A stretch of DNA of 64,000 nt from contig OX365948.1 in the NCBI GenBank assembly GCA_947247005.1, forward strand, positions 11,521,455-11,585,454, in the 5' to 3' direction. The notes beneath the pieces are model-generated. The model made no database searches. It was given only the letters and a program-made list of their open reading frames with translations, and was not told the DNA's origin. Shown here piece by piece: positions 1-15,100 of the stretch (positions within the stretch are counted from its first letter, which is position 1; every line of letters begins with the position of its first letter). The position numbers and the translations under genes were made by a program. Source of the stretch: Spisula solida (lineage: Eukaryota > Mollusca > Bivalvia > Venerida > Mactridae).

Positions 1-109
1 GACAATACAACTGCCGAGTTTTGTCCAAGGAATTATAAAGGGGATATTATGTGGTCGAAAACAGCTGGTGGACATTTTGACGTAAAACTTTGTCCGACAG
101 AACAAGGAG
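1..109 (+). CDS. GPCR exon: HormR motif, first half
   Basis: This exon reads in frame from base 1 and ends in phase 1 before GTAAGT at 110. It carries the HormR pattern Cys-Pro, Gly-x-x-Met-Trp, Gly-Gly and Cys-Pro. The real exon start may lie upstream of the window. Confidence 0.85.
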
Positions 110-3100
110 GTAAGTTGATGCACGTACAACCCATCTATAAATCACGTTAGACAGAATCTATAGCATTCCCTTGTAGCTTGCATTTATTTCCATACCTTAT
201 ATAAAATGACTAGGTACAATCCATTTTTTTTTCATAATGACATCCATGGTTGTCGTCGTTACATTGGCAATCACATTTATAATAGTATATTTACTTAAAT
301 GTGGGACTTTATCCCATTACAATCTTCAAATATAACTATACACAATTTTGACATTACATTATGCATACTGTAATATATACGTTTTTTTTATAAATGCGTC
401 CTACTTCTTATAAGGTATTTAAATAGATCTAACACTTAATGGTGGAAATGTAAATGGTTGTTTTCTGTGTCAATGATGCACAATTGGACTGCCAACCCTA
501 CTAATGAATTAACTGCAGTAACATTATATTCTCATTTTGATGCATGATTCTATTAATTAACACACATCTCATACCCCTATCACGCGAATCTTGAATCAGC
601 CCAAATGGGCCCGAATGAGTCGGAGTAAAATGAAATAAAAGTTCAAAACGGATATACTTGGACTTTAATTTGAATATTTACTTCGAATACGCTTGAAAAG
701 ATAGCGGAGAACTTGTACGCATATGTTTTCACATAACGGTTCACTAAATCATTAGACCTTTTTACACGGGATTTGGAATGTGGGTAATTATACCGGTTTT
801 AAGTAACGTTTCGACTGTTTTCAGAATGAAGACATATTGTTTAAAATGTAATCAGAGTGTAGTTAGAATACACTTCGAATTTCAAATGCTCTTCGATCTT
901 CTGATTGCATTTTAAATATTCTTACGGCACTCTGACTGCGTTCGAGATATACTTAAAACCAGTATATGTACTGTTAATAAACATACTACTCGTGCGAAAT
1001 ATCGTGCTAAACTGTACTAAGAGTGTGTGTACTGTATTCCAACGACATGTCGACGTAGCTTAAATAATTTTTGGTTAATAGGAATCATCATTAGAAATGT
1101 GTTTCGAATTTTTAGTTTTACTCTATTCCGATTCATTCGGGCCTATTCCGGCTGATTCGAGATTCGTATGATTGGGGTTAAATGTTTAGAGCATTTGAAA
1201 AGCATTCGAAATGGCCAGTTTTAAGGAATTCACTCGGAATGCAGATAGAACACTTTTCGAACATACAATTATGTACCTTGAATTGCATTTTCTACGACAT
1301 TCTCATTCAAACTCTCGTGTGATATGGGTATAAGATATTAACGACGGTGACACGTACAAGGCTCTGATTGGTTGTACGTCGAAATATTCGCTTTTTCTGT
1401 CAATGATGCCCAATTGGACTGACATCGCTTCTATTGAATTAAATGCAGTATACATGTAATTATATTCTCATTTCTCATTTTGGTTCATGGTCCTATTAAC
1501 TAATACACTTATAACAGAATTATTCACGTTATATAATGGCGTTCCTCATTGTCTATTGTGTATATTAACCAAGGTGGCACGTACAGTATACTGATTAGTA
1601 ATATGCGGATTTTGCTTCAGTTGTGCCGACAACATGCATGTTAAAGTTTGTGAAAAGATTTACCCAAGACACATGTGCCTATACATTGTTCTGCACATGA
1701 ACAAAATGCGTAAAAAGGCGTGTCCAATGGACGATGACATTTTATAAGGAATGACCTTCCATAAAGCCTGTGTAATATTAATTGCTTAATTATACTCCAT
1801 GCCATGGCTTGTACGAGCTTCACAAAAAAGAACGGACTAATAGCAACTATGCTGTGGCTTCAAATGATTTATTGGTGAAGAACTTGGGAAGCACTATGGA
1901 GAACATTCCTCGGGGATTAGACGACGGGAATCAAGCCCCGCTGATTGGTCGAAAAAGTCGTTTGTTTAGGTTACTATAAGTAACGACAAGTACCAATATC
2001 TACATGTTCTGTGATTCCATCATTGGTCATACTTATAGTATTGATTATTACTGTAGAAATCAAATTTATGTTGGTTTGAGTACAATCACTATTCCCCTAG
2101 GCTATGCCAACTTTAATTTCTGTCAATTGACACTTAGTATTTATATGTTTTGTGATTTTGTTTAATGCTTATAGGAGAATACGTTGATCTTGGACTCATA
2201 AATTTTGGTAAGCTAGAGTAGTAAGTGATTATTTGCAAAAAAATGTGTTTGTGTGCCCGTACGCCCAATAATAAGTTGTTGTAGTTTTGAGCTTAAACTT
2301 TGGATTTTTAGTAAAATCTGTAGACGAATCAATATTGTTAAGACTATAATTTAAAAGATACAACATAATTATCTACCTGTACAAAGATGTCCCACAAAAT
2401 ATAATGTGTCGGCGTAAGCCAATGGATCAGATACTATAAAAAGTTCACTCGCTAGATACACTCACAGTAAGATGACGTGTTTATATTTTCAAGTACATGC
2501 ATAATGATTTCTTGCATATGACACAAGTTATTTTATCACTTTAAAAATTGCTGCGACTTTTTCTAGATTTGCAAATATCCCATATGCTTTATGCTCAAAA
2601 GTACTACTGACTTAGTATTCATATATCACTATTATATTATTTGCTGTTGTTATATTTACATCACATTGTGCTTTAAATTTTTCTTCCACGATATTTGTGA
2701 ATAATTTACATATATAAAATTGGTTTGGGGATTATCGTTTATGGCATTATCGCTGACCATACACTTTGGGACGGATTTGGACTACTTTGTTGCTCTAATT
2801 TGTTACAGTTATAGAACGAAACCACAGCTATTCTTACGAGAGGCCCAAACGTTGTTTGAAATCCGGATCGAAAGCCACAGACAATCATATGTATGGACGA
2901 TAATGTTTTAGTTAGTTGTTCAGTGACTAATTGAAAACATGATATAATCATCGTAAGACCTCTGTAATTGATTGAAGCATCTCGGATGTATAAGGACGCT
3001 AAGCAATGTTCATTGCTTGGCATTATATAAGCCGCAAATAAATACGCGTGTAGCAATTCCCAACGGCTGAAAGCGAAAGTTAGTGCTATAGAACAGCCAA

Positions 3101-6100
3101 ATTCAAATAATCGACCCAATTTTGAAAAATAGCTGTCGCTGGACTTTGCCTGTTTATAACTTCTGATGTAAGGGGTATGCATAACGACTTAGGACGACTT
3201 TCCCAGATTTTTAACAATGTACGACTCGGGGAAACTAATTTTTGATGGCTAGTAAATGGTGAGGGTATAGCGTTTTCGTATGTCGCTTGGCTGACTTGTT
3301 GACTTTCATTGACGAAAAGTGTACATTATGTATATTCAATACGTAAAAATGCCGTGTTCTCACATACTCGGTATGGCATGGTATCAAAACCTGAAAGGCT
3401 TTGATGAATAACTTGCATTTTTTAACTTTCCGTTCACATTATGCCCTGTCGCTTGATTTCGTGTTTCCTACCGTAACTATTATGATAAAGCCTTCATTTT
3501 ACAAATTTTGAGTAGCTTAAATTGTGATTTATATGTATGAATTTGTAGCAATGACACCCAATCAGCAAATATTGGATACATATTTCACTCACATACACTT
3601 ATATTACATATATCAGATTTGTAAATCATGGTTTCGTTTGTCCAATTATTTTCACTTTCCTCCGTAACCATCTTTTCATACATAATGAACCGTTGTAGAT
3701 AAAAATTGGCTTTGGTTCTACATAAACAAGACATAGTTACGTCCAAAAAGTATTTTAAACCACACTTTTAATGAAATACTCATTGAATATATCGAATTTA
3801 ATATGCCAATTGTTCCCTCCGTAACTATTTCCTCCGTAACCAAATTTAGTTTTCGTAATATGAACGTTTTATCGCATATAAGCCCTCATAAAACATTGTT
3901 TAATGTATTGATATCTCTACAATATACTTTTCTGCTTAGCACAAGCCACTGATGAAGGTCGGTTGATGCCTCACAGTTTAAAAAATCCAGTTTTAATCAA
4001 CACACCAACTTCTATTTAAATTCATCATTAGTTTAAAACTTTAATTATGTGTTCAAAAAGGAAATGTTTTAATTGCAATTTCTGTGCACGATAAATCAAA
4101 GTTATAGCCAATGAATTTTCACTTATGGAACAGTTGTACATGCATTGTACATGTGTATAAAAATCGGTTACGGAGGAAAGTTACGGAGGAAAATCAAATT
4201 GATGAAATAGTTGCAGATCATTTTCTAGATTGCATAATTAACTAGATGCCTTTAAACAGATTGTTTAAATTAAGTTGAAAATACTTTTTCCACCTTTATG
4301 CAAACTTGATTGTAAAAGCTACGTAGCTTGATCCTATGGAAGAATAATTGTTTTTTGGTACTTTGATTTCATGAACTTAATCATTCAATGGTCATCTGTA
4401 TTGTAGTTGTAGTAAGGGTTCACTGTTAAAATGCAGGAATGTTATATTTAAACATTATTTGATATGTTGCTAGAATTGAGCCAGATACAAATGGTTACGG
4501 AGGAAATAAATAGTTACGGAGGAAACCTATGAGTGCTGGTTGCAAACAATTAACTTGTTGCACAATATTTAACGTACCCTTATCGTAGTTTACTTTAGGT
4601 AGATACTGGTGTCACCATGTGCGAATGTGCGTCTTTTCACTTGTTAAGATTACTTGTCTGAGAGGCACTAAGTCAGTGATATGATTTTAATAATTCCGAC
4701 TATCGTGAGACGGATATTTGATCACAAGACCAGGATTCGTAGCATCAGATTCAACGCAAATTAGAAGAAATGACACAATTAGATGTAATGAAAAATGCCC
4801 CGGTCTGGTGTTTTAAGCTGGGTGTATAGAAATACATGTATGATGTTGTACACAGATTATACATGGCGCTCTGTATCATTCGCGAGCTTTTTTAAAAAGT
4901 TCAAGATAACATATTGACTTCAACATTTATTTATGTCTAATACGAATAAATCAAAGCTTGTCACTACAATAACTATATTTGGAGTCGGAACTTAGTCTTG
5001 TTTATTGTGAAAGTCACACGGGATAAATTTGCTAATGCAAACTCCAGGTAGCATATTTTCATTAATGTATTTTATTAAACCCACATAAATCAATTGTTGG
5101 CAAACATATGACTACACAAATTAGAACTTTACAAACAGTTTCGGTTGAATTTCCGAATGTCACATGCTTGATATTAAACCAAACAGCTATTATACGTGTA
5201 CATGTACGATTGCTATAGATGAAATTAGTTCATTAAGTCTTGTAAGATCATTAACATTGCACATACCCCAGTATGTTTTTGCCATTACTCATTTTCCGAC
5301 ATAACCACTTGCCAACGAAGCATTGTTAGTGTAAGTCAACTGTCCATTTCGCTTGAAAAGTTGTGAACTGATTGTGCTCAATGATAACTCATTATATCAA
5401 CAAACACGTTCTCTGAATTAAACACAATCCTTTCAACGTTCTTGGCAGTCGTTACTTTAGGCAGTACGAAGTTAAACAGTATTTCTTTATAAATAATGTA
5501 TATGAGCTATATAAAAAGAAGAAAAGTGACATTTCGCATATTTTTTCTTATGTGTAGAATTGGGCAACGTCACTAGAAGCACAAACAATGATGAAAATGT
5601 AAAAATACACAGTCTTAAAGAGACAAAATAATTAAAACATAGATAACTTAGGTTTCCTCCGTAACCAAATGAAGGGAAACGCACATCTTTAATAGTGTAA
5701 TCAGATATGGCATTCAACAAATAATTATGGTACTATATGTGAAACAGAATACTTCTCTTCATAATTTTTATTGTTTTACTTCTTTAAGATGGGTAATGTG
5801 TTTGAAATTAAAAACGTAGTCTAATGGTTTAAAAACTTATCAAATCACAATTTTCAAAAAGGTTTTTATCGTGTCATTTTTCAAATCGATTTTGTGCCTA
5901 AATACATAATTTTTGCACAGCCTTAATGTTATGCCTATGCAGAAGTAAGTACAAAGTAAATTAGAGAAAATGATGTTTGTATTTTACTTCTAAGATATAA
6001 CAATATGCCCTGACCCACGTAGTTTTCTTCCGTAACCACGATTCGACTGCTTAAAATCAAGGGAAGATTGTCGGTTAACCATAAAAATGTTGTGAGCCAT

Positions 6101-9100
6101 AGTATGGTACATGTATATTACTGTCGACATGCTAAAGCTTCCAGATCTTATATTGTTGTGGACAAGTCTTGATGTCATTTTTTCAACTTTTCATTTTAAA
6201 AATTAGGTCGATTATTTGAATCTGGCTGAGAAATGCAAACTTTCACTTACTAATAATTCATTTACATATTTTATTCCGAGCTTTTTTGTCGCCTAAATTA
6301 TATATTGATATCGGCATGCGGTATGTCATAATGAGCATTACAAATAGTGTTTATATAATTATTGCTTACAGTAGTGCCTACTAGTATTTCAATTGCACAA
6401 AAATGATCAATTTGAGCTTCTGAAACAAAGCTAAACTTATGCGTTGATGTTCAGTGATTATGCGAACTTGGGTGTTTATTTCAGTTATTTAATTGCGTTT
6501 ATATTTATTATTTTATCATTGATACACACATTGATACCACCATATAGTCACACAGAATTACATCATGGTAGGGTTGCTGGTATGTTATTTGAATACAAAC
6601 AATTGTTTGGGAAATCATCGTAAAACAAAAATGTTTGAGAAAAAGAAAGATCACGCGTGTTATGCGACAGTGATTGTGGTACCGGTATGAACACGTATTA
6701 TGAAGATTGCATATCAGTTCTTAGATTGATATTCCTTGATTTAGGAGAACTGAAAAATCTTGATTTATGAACTTAGCTTCCAGAGAATGGAAACATATTC
6801 GACGTGAAAGAGCCTCGGTGATTGATTACGTCGACGATAAATCGCTGGCTTAGAATAACAAGGTCGTAAGCACAAAAACGCTATTTGGACACACCAAGAA
6901 AAAACTGTCTGAAAATTACTCATTACTTATGGAAAAACAAGCTTTTTCAACTTCAGTGTGGTCAACATGACCTGTTTCGATTTTCATGAAATAGGCTCAT
7001 AAGAAGCGCTTTGTGATGCAAAAAAATTTAGCAATCTTCTCATTCTTAGCCAGCTAAATGTGAAGAGGGAACAGAAAATAATGATCATAATAATAATAAC
7101 AACTTTATTATTAGTGGATTACATAGTTGACAGTTACTGTGTTACTGTAATATGAATTTTCAATGTGGTCCACTGGATACATATCTATACGTATTTCGGC
7201 AATAACTATATACTGGATACCGAGTGTTGTAAACAATCTTTTAAATGGTCACCGAATGAAAACATGTTTTAAAAACGGTTGACCAATTGAAATGGTTCAC
7301 ACAGTTCACAGTATTTTATCTAGTAAGCTTATACGAGTGCCTCATATCTTATGTCGTTTGTGTACATGTGCTTGTATAATAAATGACATCTTATTGTACT
7401 CGTATGTTAATGGGAACTCCAACTTTAAGTACAACAATACTAAAATATGAAATACGACCGTATAATGGATCTAGATGTCCATGTGCTTTTAACCTACATG
7501 TATACTGTTCCTTATCTATATCTGAATAAACAGAAGAGTAATGTCCTCAAATATAAAGTAACGGAAATGCCTAGTCTGTATATTGCGTAAGTGTATACAG
7601 CTAATGTGTGCCTAAAACTAAATCAATATATTTTAATAAAAAGTCTTAATAACTTAATAAACATCGGTATATTAAAATAATATACGTATAATATATATGC
7701 AATTTCTGACTAAATTTAGGTACCAGCGTTCAGAATTTCCAGGAAAATGGATGTTGTATTTACACTTTTCGATAATCATGGTGTTACAATCAAGAATCAC
7801 ATCTGTACCCTTTGATTTTTGCTTGACACTTGTTAGTCGCCAGATCATCTGGATTTATATATTTTCAGTGCACCGTTGAATCATATATAAGTAGGAGTTT
7901 AGATAACATAACCAACTTTTTTAGATAGACGAAATAATTGAATAGATAGACGAAATAATTGATTTCGAAAAATCATACCTTCTGTTACACTTTGAAGGCT
8001 TAGACACTAAATGCAGTATACTATTTGCACAAAGTATACTAGTATGCCATATTCATAAATAGCAAGAGCGATTTCATTTATTATGGTGATAGTGATTTAA
8101 CTATCCACTTAAGTTAATATGATTTGAATCGTTAGTTAGACACGGTATACATTGTATATCCCGCTACACCGCTTCTCAGCTCCGTCAAATAATTGTTCTG
8201 TTTTCATATGTCTCTGATGGAACTGAAATCCTATGTAACGCTCTGGCGGAACTCACATCTCATGTATTCTGAGTTCCGTCCGAACATTCCTTCAGAGTCA
8301 TATGAAAACAGCAACATTCTAAAACTAAAAAGCGGTGTATCGGGATGGTGGACACAAGTATAAGGAGACCATTGTTGATACTAGGACTCTACGGCATAAG
8401 ACAGGTTGCTACTTTGTTGAGATGACCATCGTTATTGTTTCTAGTTTTCTAAATGTAAATGCAAGAGCAATAAATCAGTTTGAACGCAGGTTGGTATTTA
8501 TGTTGCATCGTACCCTTTTTGTTGATAGAGTCTATATAGTTCAGATGTTAATGATAGTTTGTATGATTGATGTATGAGATGAGAACCGATGACGATTTAA
8601 GGACGTTATTAGCATAACATTTCACTTAGCATACAATAAAATGTACCAAAATATGCCGCTTACAAATCCCTACAAGCAGATAGTTTACATTCTGAACATC
8701 AACAAAATTGTTACGAAAATTACGTCCCGCCAGGTAGCACTTCAAACGCCCTTACAGTTTCAGACTTAAAATCGCAAAATACACATCTCATACTTCAATC
8801 ATAACTGACATCATTGCATCTGAAGTACATCTACATTTCACCAAAAAGGGAACGATCAACTTTAAGATATCTATTAATCTGTGTATGTACATTTACATGT
8901 ATATCATGTCATTGGTCACATAACTGAGCAGTCGCGTATCTTAAGCATCGAATGTACTTGATTGATGAACCTCTAGGTATATATGTACTAGAATACACTT
9001 GTTTAATAATATGTATCCACTTTAATATCAGCTGACTAACAGAGCTGTTCTACATTGTTGTATTCACATATCTTTTTATTGAAGGTCATGCAAGACGACG

Positions 9101-12100
9101 CTGTGAATGTGATACGCAAGGTCATAACTGTAAATGGGCGGAGCCTAACTTATCTAAATGTCAGTCGTTACAACTTGTACATATACACGATCAGGTATGT
9201 ATAAGTGTAGATGATTATTATATCACACTCTTTAATACTTTGCCATTTTCAGCTGTATCCCTGAATCCTATTACACGGTTTATCAAATTTGCCTCTCAGC
9301 AGTTGGGTAGCAAACCCTTGTGAAACAGCACGTAGGTCTATAGCTTTGTTTGTTTCAATGAGACGCAGAAATAAAATAAAGTCGTAAGCGGTTGTTTAGT
9401 GTAAGAAATACGCCTAGAGTCTACAAGAGGCGCCCGTCTAGACACCTACTTAATTCCCTAAACAGGAAAAGCCACAATGCTCCACTTCAGTTACGTGTAT
9501 GAACGGGTACCTTAAAGAAATAAAAGCTAATGCTCTGTTGCTGCCAATAAGAATCGTGTTAACAGTACACTTGCGAGTCGATGTATTAGACAGATAGGGA
9601 AACAATGGGCCCTTGTTGCAATGCATAGGAACATGCTGTAAATGAGGTTTTAACAAACGCCCATTGTTGGTTGGATGTAGATAGGACCAGGGGTGTCTTA
9701 TTCACATGCCGAGTATATGTAGGGTGTAAAATGGCAAACGTTTGTTCGTGACTGTGCAATGTATTTCATTGTCCAACACGCTGATGATAACTATATCATT
9801 GAATTTATTTCACTATCAAGTAACTGTTATGACACAGGCTGTCGAATAAATAGCAATATTAAGGAAACCACATAAATAAATGACAGCTTGATAAATAATA
9901 AAATATACAAAGTCCTAAATCTGTAACTTTTCTGCTGCATATAGAAATTACAAACGAACCGGATAGGTTACCAATAGTGAGAATAAATCAGATAGGAGAC
10001 GAATTGTGAATGCGAAGAAAATAACTAGCTCCAAGAGAATATGGTCCCGGTGAAAATGACGAATACTGAGAATTGATGATATTATATAGATTAATTAACT
10101 AAGTTCAGTATTGGCAATTTTGAAAGATACGAAGCAGCCTTAGGCTGGACAACGGAATTGCAGAATGGCACATACTAAATGAAAAACAAATTTGTTTATC
10201 TACACAGCTGGATTCCTTACGGAGTGGTTATATGCAGACACATATTAGTGAGATATTCGATGATTTATATACATTCACGCTGTCTAAGAATGAAGACGCT
10301 GTGTTATATTCCGGTGATATGGATATGGTGGCTGGTATCCTACATGGTTTAATGAATCATTTGAAAACATTCCCACAGCTAATGAAAGACGACACAATGA
10401 TTGAGTCAAAGGTAAATAAAGAAGTTTAATCTTTTAAGATTATTATTATTATTATTACAAACATCTCTTGTTATTATTATTGAAGGATTTAATTTTCGTT
10501 GCCTTTGTTGATGAGATTGACTAATTTTTAATTCGGATACTTTCTGGTAATTTCTACAAGATAAATTCATTCCCACTACATGTAGCCGGTTTTACCATCG
10601 GCAACCCTTCCGAATTACTTCATAAATACCATCATTATCAAAGTGGTAAACCATTTATTTCAGCGACTGTTAGACCTGATGAGTGCTATATTAGTACGGT
10701 CGTATGCTGCTACAGACGAGGAAAAATTATCTATCGATGTTGGTGCCAGTATACTGAGTACTATACATACAGTCCTCACAGGCGCCATACACTCATTAAT
10801 GAAAGATGTACCAATACACATTAAAGCTCATGGACTAGGTAAATAATACATGAGTATGCGACTGGTTCTGCAAATTTCACCGCCTTATCTCTATTAGTCT
10901 CAGTTCCATTTAATTGTACTTTCTAAAAGTGCACAACCTGAAATACATATCATTTTACGATTGTCAGTGGTTTTTCATGGAATAACAGAGAATTATTATC
11001 CGATCATTATAATTATTAAGGTCATTTTCAACTTTGGATTTCTCCAAATCCCTAATTCGAAAACAATATACTTGTAATATAAACGATTAAGAAAGCAGTA
11101 TGGAAGTGATAATCAGTAATTGTGACTTGCAGTTTGTGGTTCTTAACTGTTAAAGCACCTTTCTCTCACACACACACACACACGAAGTAATGGATGCTAG
11201 TAATTGGGAATGGGCATGGACAATAGACCCAATATTCAAACAAGTGAGCTGGGGATGGCAGAGCAATGTTTTACAGACTACGGGGACCGGGTGTGTGTTT
11301 TAGTTTAGTACATCACAACAAACAGTAGGCTATATGATATAAAATTGTGATTCTAATACATTGTACAAAACCATTTTTTTCTTTAGTTAAATAATTCTTA
11401 TTTCTTCTTTATTAATTGCAGATCTGAAAGAAATGCAATTCCTGGAAGTTCCCTGCACTGCATGTGAGAATCATCCAATTGTTCAGAAGAACGGCGATGG
11501 TAAAACCTTCTTATTATATTGAAAAGTCATTTAATACACTGTGAATTAATTCATTTTCCTGGAATGTTCATGAATGGCATTATGACTATGTCCTACATTT
11601 GTTGATTTAAAAGTCACATGTATTATGTAAATCGTTTAGTTGATACAAATTCATTTTATCTATACGAACAATATTCATATTAATAAAAAGAACAATTACG
11701 GCTTGGAATTCAAGCACGGTAATCGTTCATAAATATTCGAAAAGTCCTTTGACTATACACAAATCGGTATTAATTAACGTATTGCCAAATTTTATATTGA
11801 TTAAGATTTGCTGAAGCTGCATTGGTCAAACATGGTAACAACTGCAATGTTTCTTAATCTAAATAGTCACGTGACGAGTCATGAGAAATGTGTAAATTGC
11901 ATAGAACATGTCTTTATATAATGCGTTTCCATACCAATGTCAAGATTTTACTTTTGATTTTGACTATTAATTTGAGAATTTTCGATTGGGTGCCTTTGAC
12001 CTCAGTTTGAAAATTGACCAATGATATGCTTACAATCTTAGTGTGTTCATTGTATCATTTCAGACTATAGGTTGTTAGTCAACACGTACACTATGAATAC

Positions 12101-15100
12101 AACATATTTGTCAAATTTGTTAGAAAATCGAGATTCGATCAACAATAAGGACAAAAACAGGTGCGGATATGTATTGAAATGCAGTTAATTAGATGAAGTT
12201 TATAACTTTTTTATTTTCATTTAATAAAATATGTCGTTTCAATTTAATAGGCATACACCAATATGTATCATAAATAAATGATACACAAATTTTAATAAGA
12301 CGCAATCAGAAATACCTTTTGGTGTTACTGTATCGTATCTAGAACTGCTATGGGTTAAAGTAATGTTTATTAAATTATAAATGTGAAAATAAATTAAAAT
12401 CTTAATTAAAATAGCAATACTTCAAGCAAAGAGCACATTTTGATAACCTTTGTACAAAACTTCCATATATATATTACAAAATTTGGAACTTTATCAAGGG
12501 ATGTTACTCTTGATATTTGTCCTACAAAGTTTCGCATGTTATGTATAATTTATTTCAGATTGCAATACACACCAGTATCATCAATATTGTCGATCGCACA
12601 TGCAGAAGATTATGTCAATTCATTCGGACCTCCGACCGTCAGAATTCCGATAGAGCATGTATGTATATGATCGTGTGTTCTTTATGGTGGCATATTTCTG
12701 CCATTAGATAATAACTTAATTATCTAGATAATTACATGGTTAACGCGTTAGGTTACTCGATAATATTTGAATTAAAATAAATACCTCAACTAGAAGAAAA
12801 AAACTTATACCATATCGACAAGTTCATCTAGTTAGTATGATAATTATCTAGACACATTATTGATCATCTTATTAACGTATTAGGTATATATAAATATAGA
12901 TAATTATGTTGTCAACTAGATAAGCTAGATACCTGGTCAAATAATCATGACACTTGGTCACATTGTTTGTCTCGATGAAATGTAGGTCAAGTTCTAAATT
13001 GTGTCATTTGGGATCAAAAACTAGGTCACTAGGTCAAATCTTAGAAAAAGCTTGTGAACACATTAAAGGACACATTTATGGCCCAATCTTCACGAAACAA
13101 GGTTGGAATGTTTGTCTCTATGAAATTTAGATCAAGTTTGAAACTTGGTTATCTGGGGTCAAATACTAGGACACTAGGTCAACTCTTAGAAAAAGCTTGA
13201 AAACCATTAGAAGACACACTAATGACCAAATCTGGATGAAACTTGGTCAGAATGTTTGTCTTTATGACTTCTTGGTCAAGAACAACACCGGGTCATGTGG
13301 GGTCGAAAACTAGGTCACTATTATTGTATGTCAAATGTCAGAAAAAGCTTGTGAACATATTAAGGAACACAAGTATAGCCCAATCTTTATGCATTTTTGG
13401 CCAGAATGTTTGTCTCTATGAAATATAGGTCAAGTTCGATACTGGGTCATGTGGGGCCAAAAACCAGGTCATTAGGTCAAATCTTTGAAATAACTTGTAA
13501 ACACAATAGAAGACCCACGTATGACACAATCTTCATGAAATTTGGTCAGAATGTTTGTCTCTATAGAATCTCGGTCAAGTGCAAAACTGGGTCATGTGGG
13601 ATCAAAAACAGTATAAAACTATTATGAAAATCCTTAAAATAATTGAAGAAGACTATCATTTCATAATTACATTATAATACATGTACTCCAAAAATAAGGA
13701 TGTGACAGATTTCGCTAAGCGCAACTTTTATGTTACATTTCTTTACATACGCGTATCACCTAAATTGTGCACGAGGTGGAAAACTGAGTAATCAGAGGCT
13801 GTATTCAGATCCTTTAAGGAGGTACGCGCACCTTTGATCAAACGATCGAATTTTCCTTGAAACATCATAAAATGACAGAACAATCGTCAAGAACAACATT
13901 GAAATCATAAAAATGATATGTCACTAGGCTCGTTTTCGACATACATGGCTTTCTAATGACATACCATTGTAGTTTGTTCATTTTATCTATTTCTTGCATT
14001 TATGGCATCATTATGTTCTTTTTAAGATTTTTACTAAATGAAACCACTTTTATGCAATGCATGATATTTTATGTGTTCAATGGTCATTCCTTTTGACATT
14101 AGTCACAATTCCGGCTGCCTGGTGAACAAATTCAGTATTTGAACATGATAAATAGTTACCCCACCCACTTGCAAAAAAAGTGCAAAAAGTGTGATTTTCA
14201 AATGAACGTAAAAAAATATCTAACGATCGAAAAAATAATTTATAATTGGCCATAAGTTGAGTATTAAATAGAACACCAGTTTAGTCAAATAAAAAATAGG
14301 GGTCACCAGCTTTTATTTGGAGCTATTCATCAAAAAGTACTTATTATGAATAAATTTGCATAAAATTAACCTAATTTGCATATTGTAATGAAATAAAAAA
14401 ATTTTAAAAATATTTCAAAGTATGGCTACTTCATATACCTAAACCATGCACTCCATATTATATATAAGCATTTGCATTTGTAACATTGCAGGGACTTTTT
14501 GTGAAACCATATTATTCACAAGTTTGCCGTTCCCCACCCACTTTTCATGCATGCAAAAAATAAAAAGTTAAAAAATGTCTATTGTGTGCAATAGTATTAT
14601 GTTTATTATCATTAATCAACGTTCATATGCGATAATTGAATCTAAAATTCATGTTTGTTCTTAACTTATACGATTTTGAAATTTCGCGCATGCGCACAAG
14701 GCAGCTCGGACCTCCTTAAGTCAGAGACTAGAAAAAGACGGGACTGTGTTAGAACCAGCCAATCAGTAGAACTGGTTTTACAATTAGCCAATCAGAAGGG
14801 GTAGAGCTGTAAGAATAGTATACTTTCTTATGTGTTTAAAGCACGGACATGGTTTAAACTGCATCATATGTATACCTGTTTCATTGTGTAATATACGGTA
14901 TTTTGTTTAAAGGTTAGAGTTACCCGTTCTGAAGCTACACGGTGTATGAAATGGGACTATGAAGCCAGGTAAGGTTTTACCATATAGTATCAGCCTCCAT
15001 TTTGGTATTGGTAACGTCTGATGGGAGATATAAAGTGACGGTCCCTGCATACCTGTTTTGTAATAGTGGAATCCGTTTGGTTAGGTCTTTAAGAAAGGTT

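Larger units (their letters stand above)
110..9084 (+). other. Large intron splitting the HormR motif
   Basis: This 9-kb intron interrupts the HormR motif. It holds an inverted-repeat element (571-1180) inside a diverged direct repeat, the cluster of TTTCCTCCGTAACC motifs (3464-6037), a copy of a dispersed repeat (6849-7024) and a short TIR element (8158-8346). I see no exon in it on either strand. The longest open frame, 147 codons on the minus strand at 2739-3182, has no recognisable domain and no splice context. Confidence 0.8.

Noticed and set aside
2739..3182. 147-codon minus-strand open frame, the longest outside exons in the first 20 kb
   Set aside because: No recognisable domain, no splice sites of note, and it lies in a repeat-rich intron of the opposite-strand gene.
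13243..13627. Two overlapping plus-strand open frames
   Set aside because: They are translations of the ~148-bp tandem repeat.
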